Part shown: piece by piece, positions 32,801 to 42,129 of the stretch
Layout of the letters: each line of letters opens with the position of its first letter
Position numbering within the stretch: position 1 is the first letter of the stretch
Source of the DNA: Ditylenchus dipsaci
Lineage: Eukaryota > Nematoda > Chromadorea > Rhabditida > Anguinidae
Direction: 5' to 3'
Assembly (NCBI GenBank): GCA_004194705.1
Contig: SADC01000904.1
Span: forward strand, 670,700 to 734,699
DNA: 64,000 nucleotides
The notes under the pieces: generated by a model
What the model saw: only the letters and a program-made list of their open reading frames with translations
Told to the model about the DNA's origin: nothing
Databases searched by the model: none
Position numbers and translations under genes: made by a program

Positions 32801-35800
32801 TGGTTTGGTTGGATATCCACCTGGACCAGGGATACCTATCCCTGATTTTGAGGGTCGGGTGGGTGAACTTGCAGTTTCAGTCCTATCAAACCTAATTCAC
32901 CACACTGTTTCACTATTTTTTTATTATGCTCAGTTTTTGCTCTATCGTGATCTTGGTGTTACAACAAAGTTCCACACAATAAATTTAGCCTTTACAAATT
33001 TTGAAAAATCGGCACTAGTAATGAATAGGTCAAAAAATCTCTTCGGAGAAATTTATTTGCTTAGAAACCCGTTTTCTGTTGTAGCGAGTCACAGTAGCGA
33101 GTCACAATTGTAGCGAGTCGCAGTAGCGCGTGACAATTGTAGCGAGTCGCAGTAGCGAGTCACAATTTGTAGCGAGTCGCCGGCTGTTCAGTGATTTATC
33201 CATTCCACAGAGTCTTCATTCCGGTAGTCGATTGAGATAACCGTCTAGGCTATTTGTTGTTTCTAGCATCGGCGGGAATATGCTGAGTAAAATGCCGAGT
33301 TATGCAGAGGAGTGGTCGCACAGATGATAAAGAGCGGAGCTATGTAGTTCGGTTATACGACACTTGCGGCCCGGAAACTTGCGGCCCGATACTTAAAGGT
33401 CCAGAAAAGCTATTTGAAAATAGTTGAGGGTTGTACTGGAAGGGGAAAGCCATAATACAGGGGCTACGTGTTAAGTAACTTATTTGGCTGCTTTGCCGTG
33501 TTTTTCAACATAGGACTCGGCGAAAAGAGTTTCTATATGCATTTTATGATCAACAGTACTTCTCGGAATCATGTCTAAGGTAAGTGAGTTCGCAAATTTC
33601 TAACTCTCTAGCCCCCTGCGCCCTCCCCTCGGGGGCGCAGGTTGGTTGCTTGGGGTTGAGATCGGGCCATCGGGCTGCAAATGTTGGGCCGCAAGTGTCG
33701 GCCGCTAATGTCGGGCCGCAAGTTTCCGGGCCGCAAGTGTCGTGTCACCATGTAGTTCACCATAGCAATTGCTCGAGATCGATCATTAAGCTTTGGATTT
33801 GGCTTGAAGTCTTTCGCTTGTGTCGGTCTATTTTGGGCACTACATTCACTTTGGGAAATATATCCAAAAACGCTTCTTATGCACAAATGCTTCTTTTAGA
33901 AAGCTACCCACAGACGACTTCATTCGATTGATTCACTGATTCGAAGCCATTAATGCAGATATTCTCTTGTACTTGCTGCCATTTGCTTCACTTGAAGAGA
34001 ACTACATTTGAAGGTCACTTGCAAAGACAACAAAGAACCAAAGTCGCGAGAGCCAACTATTAAGAACCAATTACAGTCACTTGGAGATCGCAAAAAGAAT
34101 CGTTAAGTCAGGTTACATGAACGTTCAGCTAGAACTGCAGTGTATTTCAGTGGTCGAAATTCTCAGTGCTGTTAAAAAAAATAAAACAAAAATGGTAGAG
34201 AATATTTTTTTAAGCTTTTCAAAATACCGAATTTTGTCAATATTCCAGTTTTTTTCCTTTCTAGCATATTGTTTACCGTTTTTCTTCTAAATTGTCGAAA
34301 ATCCCAATCTTGTTTGCTGTTTTGAGGTCAATCACCAAACTACATAAAATCGAATTTTAGCATCAAAGAATCTCTATGCACCAAAACTCCAATGCTGGTG
34401 CTGCCTATGTTTGCTGAACAGAGTCATAATGCAAAATATGTGTTAAAATATGGCATTGGAGGTGTGCTCAACAAGTACAATCTCAACAAACACAATATTT
34501 TGGAGGGTTTGAACAAGGTAAACAATATTACCAATATAAGTCCGTTGTGGATTTTCTAAGCCCTATACCGTATTTACTCTAATAGTGGCCCCACCCTCTT
34601 TGCGGAGGGGGGGATGAGGGGTCTACAATTAGAAGGGGGAGGGGGTGGGGACGGGTGGCAAAATCGGCCTATTTAGGGGGGCTATTTTCGGAGGGTTTAG
34701 AGGGGCTACTATACAGGGGGCTACAATAAAAGGGGGCCACTATTAGAGTAAATACGATATTTTATTAACTTTAAAGTCATATCTTCGATGTTGTTATACT
34801 ATTTTTTAGCCCTGCATCTCCTCTTTCATAAAAACTTAGCTGTATCATATCATAAAAGTCAGCATTTAGCGACACCCAGTGCATTTGCCACTTGGGGTGT
34901 GAATGTTATCAAGCAAAACACAAATTCCAGCCAATGTTTGTGGAGCCGTTATTAACGTAGAAGGTAGTATGGTTTAGCAATTCTCCAGCTGGGTTGTGAT
35001 TGAATGATTTCATGCGATAGCATGTGCTTGAAGTGGCATTTTGTTGCCTGACTTCAATTTGCTCCCAGTGACCACCAAATAGGCTACGGCTTCGATGAAT
35101 GTAGGTATCGGTACATTCGAAAATGGTGACTGGTGTCTCATACTGAACTGTATTTCGTCGAAAAATGTTCAAGGTGGCAATTGCTGGTTCAACGTTCGCG
35201 CATCTTACTTTTGGACAGATCGGATCACCTGGTAGTTTCCAGAAAGATGTAGGTACTTCAGGTCCAAAACTCATTTTTTTAGCAACCAGTAATCCAATTT
35301 TTTGGATTTTCGGTCATTTTTATAAGAAATTAATTTTTTTTTACGCCATACCCTGACACACGTATTTCTTAAAATCATTTCATAATATGGGTTTGTAGAT
35401 TTTGAAAATAATATGATGTTGTGATGCTTAAAGTTCAGCAATTCATTTGATCACTTAAGTTACGAAAACGCTTGTCAACTTCTCAAAATGAACTCACCAG
35501 TGTTTCGAGCCGAATGCTGACTTTTATAAAATAGTACAGCTAAAGCGGAGATACAGGCCTACAAAGCAGTAAAAATTAATTATTTATAAAAATATAAAGC
35601 TTTGGAAATCCGCCACGAACTTATCGTCCACCCGTTATAAGTGAACCCCTATTTACAGGTGTTAAGCAACCCTAAATACAGCGAAAGGGTAGAAAAAATG
35701 TACCGAATATTCCTGGACAGACCCATGCCTGACCTAGATGAAGCTGAATTCCACGTTTCCAGAGCCATTAAAATGAAAGATAGACCTATGTTCTTCCAGA

Positions 35801-35889
35801 GAACAGCCATGGACATGTACTTGCTCCAATATTTACATCTGGAATTACTGATATTCGTGGTTCTAGCACTTTTTATAATCAAACAGTAG
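26813..35889 (+). CDS. UDP-glycosyltransferase (subfamily 2), intact, 508 codons
   Basis: Exons: 26813-26952, 29931-30156, 30496-30661, 30709-30849, 30903-31031, 31489-31584, 31631-31871, 34361-34517, 35659-35889. All splice sites are GT-AG, all phases fit and the 1527 nt join has no internal stop. Residues 1-23 are a signal peptide ending GVNA; His37 in DNKSHLRS is the expected catalytic base. Acceptor domain to about residue 240, then the UDP-sugar domain: [78 protein letters not shown]. The C-terminus has a single membrane helix (LELLIFVVLALFIIKQ) with a short basic cytosolic tail, typical of type I ER UGTs. Length is close to the usual 520-530. Substrate unknown. Introns 1 (3.0 kb), 7 (2.5 kb) and 8 (1.1 kb) carry large insertions; the other introns are 46-457 bp. 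Confidence 0.92.
26953..27559. other. Intron 1, first part: nothing assigned
   Basis: Open frames of about 95 codons on both strands overlap at 27144-27556, with a Cys-containing minus-strand version. I could not tie either to a family, and neither has clear splice context. Confidence 0.35.
27560..28330. repeat. Degenerate C-rich minisatellite, core (C)ACCTGGGTAC(C/T)CC
   Basis: Roughly 14 bp units such as CACCTGGGTACTTCC, CACCTGGGTACCCGC and CATCTGGTATCCC repeat for about 770 bp with heavy divergence and strong strand bias (C-rich on plus). A remnant continues at 28595-28710. Located in intron 1 of the UGT at 26813-35889. Composition differs sharply from the AT-rich surroundings. Confidence 0.7.
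28726..28988. mobile_element. MITE, TACCGTATT-TIR family
   Basis: TACCGTATTTTCTCTATTAA at the left; TTAATAGAGAAAATACGGTA at the right. The interior near each end carries (GGG)TAATTA units. Confidence 0.8.
28989..29500 (+). repeat. Three diverged tandem units of about 175-230 bp
   Basis: Each unit starts GCCA(C/G)(A/C)CC(C/T)AA(C/T)GGAGCA(T/A)GAT (at about 28989, 29164 and 29392) and later has TGCGCTACAA(A/C)(T/G)TAACA(A/G)AGCG. In intron 1 of the UGT at 26813. Confidence 0.65.
31032..31488. other. Intron 5 with GCGC-rich inverted blocks
   Basis: GGCGCTCCGCCGGCTTGTAG and a diverged inverted block near 31320 (AATCGCCGGCTCCTCATAAG) suggest the remnant of another foldback element. No coding signal. 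Confidence 0.4.
32237..32339. mobile_element. pogo-like MITE, CAGTCGACGCTTGATTTAAG end
   Basis: Left end ACAGTCGACGCTTGATTTAA; right end TTAAATCGATCGTCGACTGTA. Internal TGTCCTTGAATCGAGTGCG continues the pairing with diverged arms. Confidence 0.65.
32458..32820. repeat. Palindrome with CCAACCAAACCAAGTGG ends
   Basis: ATATCCAACCAAACCAAGTG pairs with ATTTGGTTTGGTTGGATATC; inner arms pair through ACGTTTTTCATGTCCCGAAA and TTTGGAACATGAAAAACGTG. Centre near 32645. Confidence 0.75.
33357..33745. repeat. GGGCCGCAAGTGTC tandem repeats flanking a G-run family fragment
   Basis: CGACACTTGCGGCCCGGAAA at 33357 is inverted at about 33695-33745 (GGGCCGCAAGTTTCCGGGCC). Between them, 33409-33660 matches the left part of the 49919-50923 repeat, including ATGCATTTTATGATCAA and the CTAAGGTAAGTG border. 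Confidence 0.65.
33746..34360. other. Remainder of intron 7, nothing recognised
   Basis: AT-rich; no repeat arms or exon-like frames beyond chance. Confidence 0.4.
34566..34759. mobile_element. MITE, TACCGTATT-TIR family, nested, G-rich
   Basis: TACCGTATTTACTCTAATAG at the left; TATTAGAGTAAATACGATA at the right. Interior GGGGG-rich with GTGGCCCC/GGGGCCAC ends. Confidence 0.75.
34909..35274 (-). CDS. 121-codon Cys-rich, N-glycosylation-site-rich frame in a TIR element
   Basis: Complete ATG-to-stop frame opposite to the host UGT. It has about five to six Cys, including an ICPKVRC segment and FECTDTYIHRS, an aromatic/Gly stretch (SLFGGHW), and three N-x-S/T sequons in the C-terminal half. No signal peptide or membrane helix is present in the frame. 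The Cys spacing and the FEC...LFGGHW...C pattern remind me of envelope glycoprotein ectodomains of endogenous mononegavirus-like or retroelement env genes in invertebrates, but this is a weak resemblance. Alternatives are a host secreted domain or chance. If viral in origin it is only a fragment. Confidence 0.4.
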   Translation of the reverse strand: MSFGPEVPTSFWKLPGDPICPKVRCANVEPAIATLNIFRRNTVQYETPVTIFECTDTYIHRSRSLFGGHWEQIEVRQQNATSSTCYRMKSFNHNPAGELLNHTTFYVNNGSTNIGWNLCFA

Positions 35890-35919
35890 TTGGCATTATT
35901 ATGTGATACTCAGAAATAC

Positions 35920-35925
35920 AATAAA
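35920..35925 (+). terminator. Poly(A) signal AATAAA
   Basis: 31 bp after the stop of the intact UGT, in a 3' flank shared exactly with the copy at 24166-24256. Confidence 0.7.
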
Positions 35926-35981
35926 ACCTACCAACTTTGTTCGCACAAAATACTGGTATTTTTCCAGAAAATTTAAAATAG

Positions 35982-36619
35982 GGTCATCAAGTCGACTGCT
36001 CAAAATCAGTTATTCGACTCGCAAGTTCAAAAAAGTTCAAGTTTTTTTGAGGTACTTAAATTTTGGTACTTGAATCAATGCTACTATAAGGACAACACAT
36101 GATAATTAAAAGTCCTATTAAAAAGGTCTATATCAGAATTGCAAAATCACTTCAAAAAAGCCAAAAAACCTTTTGCCTTTCTGGGGGCAAAGGGGGCGTT
36201 GAATTGAAATGTGTTACACATCTGAGACACAAATCACTTGAAAGTGACTCTGGATTAAGATTGTCGAGTCGAGTTTAACTCGAAAAGTCGAAAAAAGTTC
36301 TTTTTTTAGTGCATAAGTCGGGTAGGTGTCTTTCATGGCAAGCTTATTTTTATAGCTTTCTTGGTCTCGTCTAGCCAATTTTGGCTAGCCTCTATATCAT
36401 TAAGACTACTTCTTTAGACGAAAAGGACATATCGATACCCTAACTCTATAATTGATGCATATAATTAACTTTAACATTATCTTTAACTCTAACGTTAACC
36501 GTATGCACCAATTTGAACAATAAATTTAACTTTAAACTTTAACTTTTGAACTTTATAACAGTGCATTCCGGCACATATTTTAAGAATGATTAGATCTGAA
36601 AAAACCAATGGGTGGAAAC
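35982..36619. other. Intergenic; fragment of the ACACAAATCACT repeat
   Basis: TTACACATCTGAGACACAAA then TCACTTGAAAGTGACTCTGG at about 36215-36254 is a stub of the G-run repeat family. The rest is AT-rich and empty. Confidence 0.45.
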
Positions 36620-36856
36620 CAGTGCTGCCATTTCAAAATTTCCGGCTCCGGATCTGGCTCCCGGCTCCGTTGGGGCAAATTTCTCGCTTTGGATCTGGCT
36701 CCTAGCTCCAGGAGGCAAAATTCCCGGCTCCGGATCTGGCTCCCGGCTCCATGAGGCAAAATTTTCCGCTCCGGATCTGGCTCCCGGCCCCTTCGGGGTA
36801 AATTTTTCGCTCCGCATATGGCTCCGACTCGGAGCCGGAGCGGATTGCCAGCACTG
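36620..36856. mobile_element. hAT-type MITE with internal tandem repeats
   Basis: Starts CAGTGCTGCCATTTCAAAAT, ends GATTGCCAGCACTG; flanking 8-mers GTGGAAAC and ATGGAAAC agree at 7 of 8. Inside are four units of about 60 bp with CTCCGGATCTGGCTCCCGGC. Open frames on both strands come from these units. Confidence 0.75.
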
Positions 36857-36879
36857 ATGGAAACTACAAGATATATATC

Positions 36880-37749
36880 ATTTGCGTTTACTCCAGTGCA
36901 AACAGTTTATTTTATAATTTTGACACCAGATTCGTGTTCAGCGTGGTAAATTTGTATGTGAAACTGCAACCTGATTTTAGAAATCACTCTGAAATCTCGA
37001 ATTCCTCTCAATATAAAACTATTCAAATATCGAAATTCTAGAATTTTGCTCAAAATTATACTGTTATTTGTCATAATATTAAACTTAATATAAAACAAAT
37101 TTGAAAATTAGCAGTCTGCACTGCATTAAACGCAAATGATATATATCTTTGTAATGATGACCTATCTTACAGAGACAACAACTTTTCACATTTTTAGGAT
37201 TTTTTTAGCAGATTTATAATCTCTATAAAATATTATACAAAATGATATCTTATCTACACTCAGTCAGTGCAGTGTAAAAAAATATGAAGCCATTTGAAGA
37301 TAAGTCCTCACCAAAGGCTTACGTTGTAGGATTTGGGGTTTTTCATAGTTTTTATGATACCGATTCAAATAAATGGCTAAAAGATAGCCCTGCTTCTGCT
37401 ATACAAGACGCATTTTACGAGTCATAAAGGTATCAAGTATATGTAACTTTACGACCGTTTTTCGTACTTTCGTGCCAATACAAAAATAAGAAACTACAAA
37501 CCTTCAGAGGGGTCTAAAAATTTTCGAAAATAATAACACCATCGTGTTCAGCGCGGAATTCTAAGTTTAGAGTCCCAAAAATCAGTCACCGCAGTCTGAG
37601 CGCTAAGAAAATCTTTAGGGATCAGTGGTCGATTATTTCAGTTAATTTTTTTGTTAACTTCTTTCAGCCTATGAAGTTTTCAATACAATTTCTAGACGAT
37701 TTTCGGGAATAGGTACAGTCATTCTTTTGGCCTTTACTAGGGTTGGAAA
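36880..37749. other. Intergenic; diverged relative of the 41 kb palindrome arm
   Basis: GATTCGTGTTCAGCGTGGTA followed by a diverged AGAAATCACT..AATTTC stretch (36930-37030) resembles 40965-41045. ATATATATCATTTGCGTTTA near 36880 pairs with AAACGCAAATGATATATATC near 37130, so 36880-37150 is itself a foldback. No gene seen. Confidence 0.5.
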
Positions 37750-38131
37750 CAGTGCTGTAAATCTCGGCACCGGCTAAACTTCAGGCACCTGTTTCTAGCA
37801 GTTATTGATATTACCCAGCCCGGTGCCGCGGATTAATATGTAGCTCAGACATCGGCACCGGGCTAGGAATGAAAAAATTAATCATTTAAGCCTTTCTACA
37901 TAGCGGCACCGGCTTGGCACCGAAACAATTTTAACGTGAAATTCTCGTTTTAATTGTTTCGGTGCCGAGCCGGTGCCACTATGTAGAAAGGTTTAAATGA
38001 CTAATTTTTTATTCCTAGCCCAGTGCCGATGTCTGAGCTACATAATAATCCGCGGCACCGGGCTGGGTAATACTAATAACTGCGAGCAACAGGTGCCCGA
38101 AGTTTAGCCGGTGCCGAGATTTACAGCACTG
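37750..38131. mobile_element. 382 bp foldback MITE, hAT-type, perfect 8 bp target duplication
   Basis: Almost perfect palindrome from CAGTGCTGTAAATCTCGGCA to TGCCGAGATTTACAGCACTG with centre near 37940. Flanked on both sides by GTTGGAAA (37742-37749 and 38132-38139). Arms contain repeated CGGCACCGG(GCTAGG) motifs. Few arm mismatches, so probably young. Confidence 0.88.
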
Positions 38132-38139
38132 GTTGGAAA

Positions 38140-40407
38140 GTGCCATTTTCAATGTGCACTTATTGTGCCCTAAGATAACACTAAGATAAAACACATTTTG
38201 CCAACCCTGCCCATAGACAAGGAAAAAAGGTCTTTTAACCCAGCATGGCACAAGCTAGTCTTTAGTTTTTTTTAAATGTTAACCAAATAGGCCCTGAAAC
38301 TTCGGCCCATTCAAATATTTTGAAGGGGTGGGAGGTGGGTGGTGGAAGGTTGGATCATGCCAGGAGGTGCGATTGGGACTGGAGTCGGTGGTTGTAGGTA
38401 AGGGTGATTGTTTTATATCAGAGAGTGGTCTCATTTATTTTATTTAACTTCTAAGAGGGTTTTTATCAGAGAAAATACACTACTTTGGCTACTATCAACA
38501 TTTTAAAAATAATCACCGAAAGTTATCTTTTCAATAATTATAAGAAGTTTTCTGCACGTTCTAAATAGCAAAATGGCTCAGATGAAAATATTGGAATGAA
38601 AAACATAAACTATAAAATACTCTTTTAAAGAATAGATTGACTTTTGCGGTTACCGAAAATTTATTTATTGAAACAGGAATTTTTTTTGTAGTTTATGTTT
38701 CTTTAACTTCAAACCTACCTATCTTTACATTGTAGTTCATGTTGCGCATCTTTAAGATTCACAAATAAGCACGTTTTTTTGCAAAGTAAAATAGAATAAA
38801 GACGAGAAAACAAAGTGGTAAGTTCTGTGTCCAAAATGTATTCCCCTTCTTTATCAGTCTTATCACTGCCTAATAAAATTACTATTTTATTAGGTTAATC
38901 AGCTGGGCTCTATCAGTTGAGCCCTCATTTTTTTGTCTAATCAAGGGAATTATTATACATCCTTATCCACCTTTTTTCGTTCGAAAAATGACTATTTCAA
39001 TTGCTTTTTTCTGCATTTCTAAAGACTTTTTGCACTTAAAATCTTAAATTTAGAATCCTGCGAGACACGGGACAAATTTTCAAACACTTTTTTGTTGCTA
39101 TCTCTGCTCCCAGCCATCATTTTTCACCACTTTTATCAAATCCAGAAAAATCGACCATGCTCTACAACATAGAAGTAGTAGATTTGCCATAATGAAGCTC
39201 AAAAAACGGTTTTTAGGCTGTCCCGCAGGTCAATGACCCACGGGACATGACCTGCACATGGCGTGAATTATTATACATCCTAGTATTATTAAACATCTAG
39301 CAGGTTCTATTTACCTTTAAATCTGTTGCCGGGATTGAAAAAAGTGTGCATCCCGTGGCTTTCCGGTCACTTGACCTGTGTCCCGTGTCCCGCGGGAGTG
39401 AATGGAGCCTTAAAAATTTTACATAGGACTTTTCAGGTCTGAAAGGCTTTCATAAAATTCCTTGGCTAAATTTTTGACTCGCTATACTGAAACTTCAAGT
39501 ATATTCATGCAAAAAAACAGCTGTAACTGAAGTGTGCCCTCAAAAGTCTGCATTTCACCAGTAAATTACTAAATTTCTTCCGTAAATTTTATTTTGACGT
39601 TTTCTCTTAATTTTTTTGTGATTTTTCAAACATTTTTACACAAGCATGTAGCCCTGGTCATGTAAAAGACATATTTTGTTGCCAATACACAGCTCAATGT
39701 CAACAAAATTTGTATTGTAAGGTTTCTTCTAAAATACATTGAAAATTGAGTGGCCGAAAAATTGCAATACTTTTCGAGTGTCTTGTTTTTTCTTTGTCAC
39801 CTTAATTTTTTATATTAATTTTGTTCACTATTTGAGTATAAACTTGTATATAATCATGTCTGTAAGAGTACCGATACAAATGCAATTTCTGAAACAGTTA
39901 CGAAAACTACCAGGACGCACCTGAATTGGATCAAGGTTAGGATCAAGGCAAATTTTTACGGGAAACATTTTTTTTCGAAATATTGATCTGATGTATTTTT
40001 CGTCAGCTGAATACGCGGTAATGAAGTTTGACGTAAAAATATTAGAGGTTAAAAAGATAAATAAAATTAACTGAGGTTCGATTTTCTTAAAATTTTCCCG
40101 ATTTTCTTAAAATTTTCCCGATTTTCTTGAAATTTCTTCTTAATTGAGTATTATTCAGATTAAACAATACTTTTTTTTATTATAAAGACTCAACTTACAG
40201 ACAAAAAATCGGCGCCGATCCAATGCCTATTATTATAGCCTGGCACCCGGTGCCGAAATTTCGAAATAGCTAGGCGCCGGTGGTGACCTCCTCATTCCAC
40301 CTTGGTGCCCCAGCGCCGCTTGCGGCGCCGGCGCCAAAATTTCGAAAAGCATGTTTTTCGAAACGTGCAAGTATGGTCAGGGTTTCTTTTTGACTAGCGA
40401 GGATGTT
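38140..40407. other. Gene-poor region, 2.3 kb
   Basis: No coding exon recognised. Partial repeats: GGAATTATTATACATCCT at about 38946 and a diverged copy at about 39265; CCCGTG/CACGGGAC inverted blocks at 39063-39400; three 20 bp CGATTTTCTTAAAATTTTCC units at 40080-40135; and a GGCGCCGG-rich stretch at 40208-40345 similar in base content to the hAT-type MITEs but without their ends. Confidence 0.5.
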
Positions 40408-41712
40408 CACACGACAACGGCTGACTATGATGTTTGTATATATCGACGTAACTTTTCATTCTGCGTCGATCTGTGGTTTTTGTTTTGGATAATCATTTTT
40501 TATGGCGCAAATTAACTTTTTATGGCGCAAATACACTTTTTATTGTCGCGAATATTTTTTGGCGCAAATAAACTTCTTTTTGGCGCAAATATACTGTTTT
40601 ATGGCGCAGATTCACTTTTTCTTGGCACAAATTTACTAAAATTCGGTGCGAATTCTCGGTATTGTAGAGCTGTGAGCAGCTTAGAATTTGCAGTAAAAAC
40701 TAAAAAGTAAGAAAAGATCCATTTTTCCGAAATCAGAATGGTTTTAAAACCCAAGGAAAAATTTTCTGCACAAAATTCAGTTTGCAAAACGAGGTATACC
40801 ATTCGAAAGCCCATGAAAATCTCTACTAAAGAGCATTTCGGATTTTTGATATTTACAAGAAAATACGAAGAACATGGAAATAATAAGTGAAAATAAAATT
40901 ATTCAAAAAAACCTTTTGACGTAAAACTTTTTATTTCTTTTGGAAATCATCAATTCTGACACAGGATTCGTGTTCAACATGGTCGATTTACTTATAAAGC
41001 TACTCTCCGAAGTTAGAAATCACTGTCAAATTTCAAATTCCGTTCGAGACAACAAATCTTCAAAATGTCAAAAAATTCACTGTTTGAATATTTGTTGTCT
41101 CGAACGAAATCTGAAATTTGACAAATTTCTAAATATATAGAGTAGCTTTATAAGTAAATCGACCATGTTGAATGATGATGTCGATGATTTCCAAAGAAAT
41201 AAAAAGTTTTACGTCAAAAGGTTTTTTTAAATAATTTTATTTTCACTTTTCATTTCCATGTTCTTCGTATTTTCTTGTAAATATCAAAAATCCGAAATGC
41301 TCTTTAGTAGAGATTTTCATGGGCTTTCGAGTGGTATACCTCGTTTTGCAAACTGAATCTTGTACAAAAAAATCCTTGGGTTTTTTAACCATTCTGATTT
41401 CTGAAAAAAATGGATCTTTTCTTACTTTTTAGTTTTTTCTAAATTCTAAGCTGCTCACAGCTCTACAATGACACATTCGAAAGCTAAGATCTAGGGCTAT
41501 CAAATAAATAAAAAAAGTTCAAATAACTTCTAAATTCTTTAACGAGATATAAAGACTTTTATTCACTCAAGCCTTAATTTTAACAATTCTTTTAAATGGC
41601 TTGTTTGAGCATGTTTTATTTATATTTTGGTAAAAATAAAAAACACAGATTGACGCAGAATGAAAAGATACGTCGATATATACAAACATCACAGTCAGCC
41701 GTTCACGTGTTA
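40408..41712. repeat. 1.3 kb inverted-repeat element at the border of the tandem array
   Basis: Ends: CGACAACGGCTGACTATGAT / ATCACAGTCAGCCGTTCACG with TATATCGACGTA and TACGTCGATATA next. Main arms about 40661-41065 and 41075-41475 pair over about 400 bp (GTAGAGCTGTGAGCAGCTTA with TAAGCTGCTCACAGCTCTAC). Centre near 41070. Left-arm-only repeats of (T)GGCGCAAAT(A)NACTTTTT, period about 20, lie at 40502-40650. Only the right half is present in the later units. Confidence 0.8.
40502..40650 (+). repeat. Tandem 20 bp repeats, TGGCGCAAATNNACTTTTT
   Basis: About seven diverged units. The same TTTTTGGCGCAAA words occur in the palindrome at 17930-18770, suggesting shared repeat modules. Confidence 0.65.
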
Positions 41713-42118
41713 AAATAGATTAGGTCAAGTTTAAGAAATGATAGGTCTTCATGATCTGATCAACCCGACTTTCGCAAGGTTAGAACAATGGCATAGTCTC
41801 CAGTTCTGATGCTTGTGGGAGAAAATTATTTTTATTAGATCAAGGTCAACCAGCGTATCCTCTTTGTGTCAGCAAAATATGAAATCGGTCAAAAACTAGA
41901 GCCAAACCGTTTTTTTTTGAAAAATAGTTTACAGATTCGGATTCTCTAGGAAATTCTGCATTTTAAGGTAAAATTATCCCAGGCAGTCTTTCTCGTGTTG
42001 AAAATCCAATATGAATATGAAATTTCAAAAAATTAAAAATCCAAGGATTCTAAGGGTGGTATTTTCATGTTTATTTATCGGAATTTGTTTACGTGTTCGT
42101 AATGTCTCATCGTGTAAA

Positions 42119-42124
42119 TTGCAG
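42119..42124 (+). promoter_or_regulatory. Trans-splice acceptor TTGCAG before UGT start (copy 1)
   Basis: TTGCAGCAAACATG, as at 19390 and 26802, although the sequence further upstream is unrelated to those genes. Confidence 0.6.
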
Positions 42125-42129
42125 CAAAC

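Larger units (their letters stand above)
32085..33190. repeat. Inverted repeat whose ends are GCGACTCGCTAC minisatellites
   Basis: 32085-32195 holds about seven tandem (T)GCGACTCGCTAC(T/AATT) units of 12-17 bp; 33078-33185 holds the inverse GTAGCGAGTCGC units. The loop carries a pogo-like MITE (32237-32339) and a separate palindrome (32458-32820). All in intron 7 of the UGT at 26813-35889. Confidence 0.8.
34537..35623. mobile_element. About 1.1 kb TIR element in intron 8 of the intact UGT
   Basis: TAAGTCCGTTGTGGATTTTC at the left matches, inverted, GAAATCCGCCACGAACTTA at the right (diverged by several bases). Subterminal arms also pair: TAAAAGTCAGCATTT near 34855 with AATGCTGACTTTTATA near 35515. 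The paralogue at 19401-24165 has only a 49 bp intron 8 with the same flanks, so this is a filled against an empty site. A TACCGTATT-family MITE is nested in the left arm and a minus-strand frame lies in the middle. Exact ends are uncertain by about 10-20 bp. Confidence 0.65.

Noticed and set aside
34909..35274. Calling the glycoprotein-like frame a definite viral insertion
   Set aside because: The resemblance is limited to Cys/aromatic pattern and sequons; no neighbouring viral genes are visible, so it is kept as a low-confidence frame only.
36590..36857. Frames of 75-81 codons on both strands
   Set aside because: Produced by the roughly 60 bp tandem units inside a hAT-type MITE.
40502..40650. 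Periodic GGCGCAAAT repeats resembling an array with spacers
   Set aside because: Period about 20 bp with low-complexity filler; a diverged tandem repeat.
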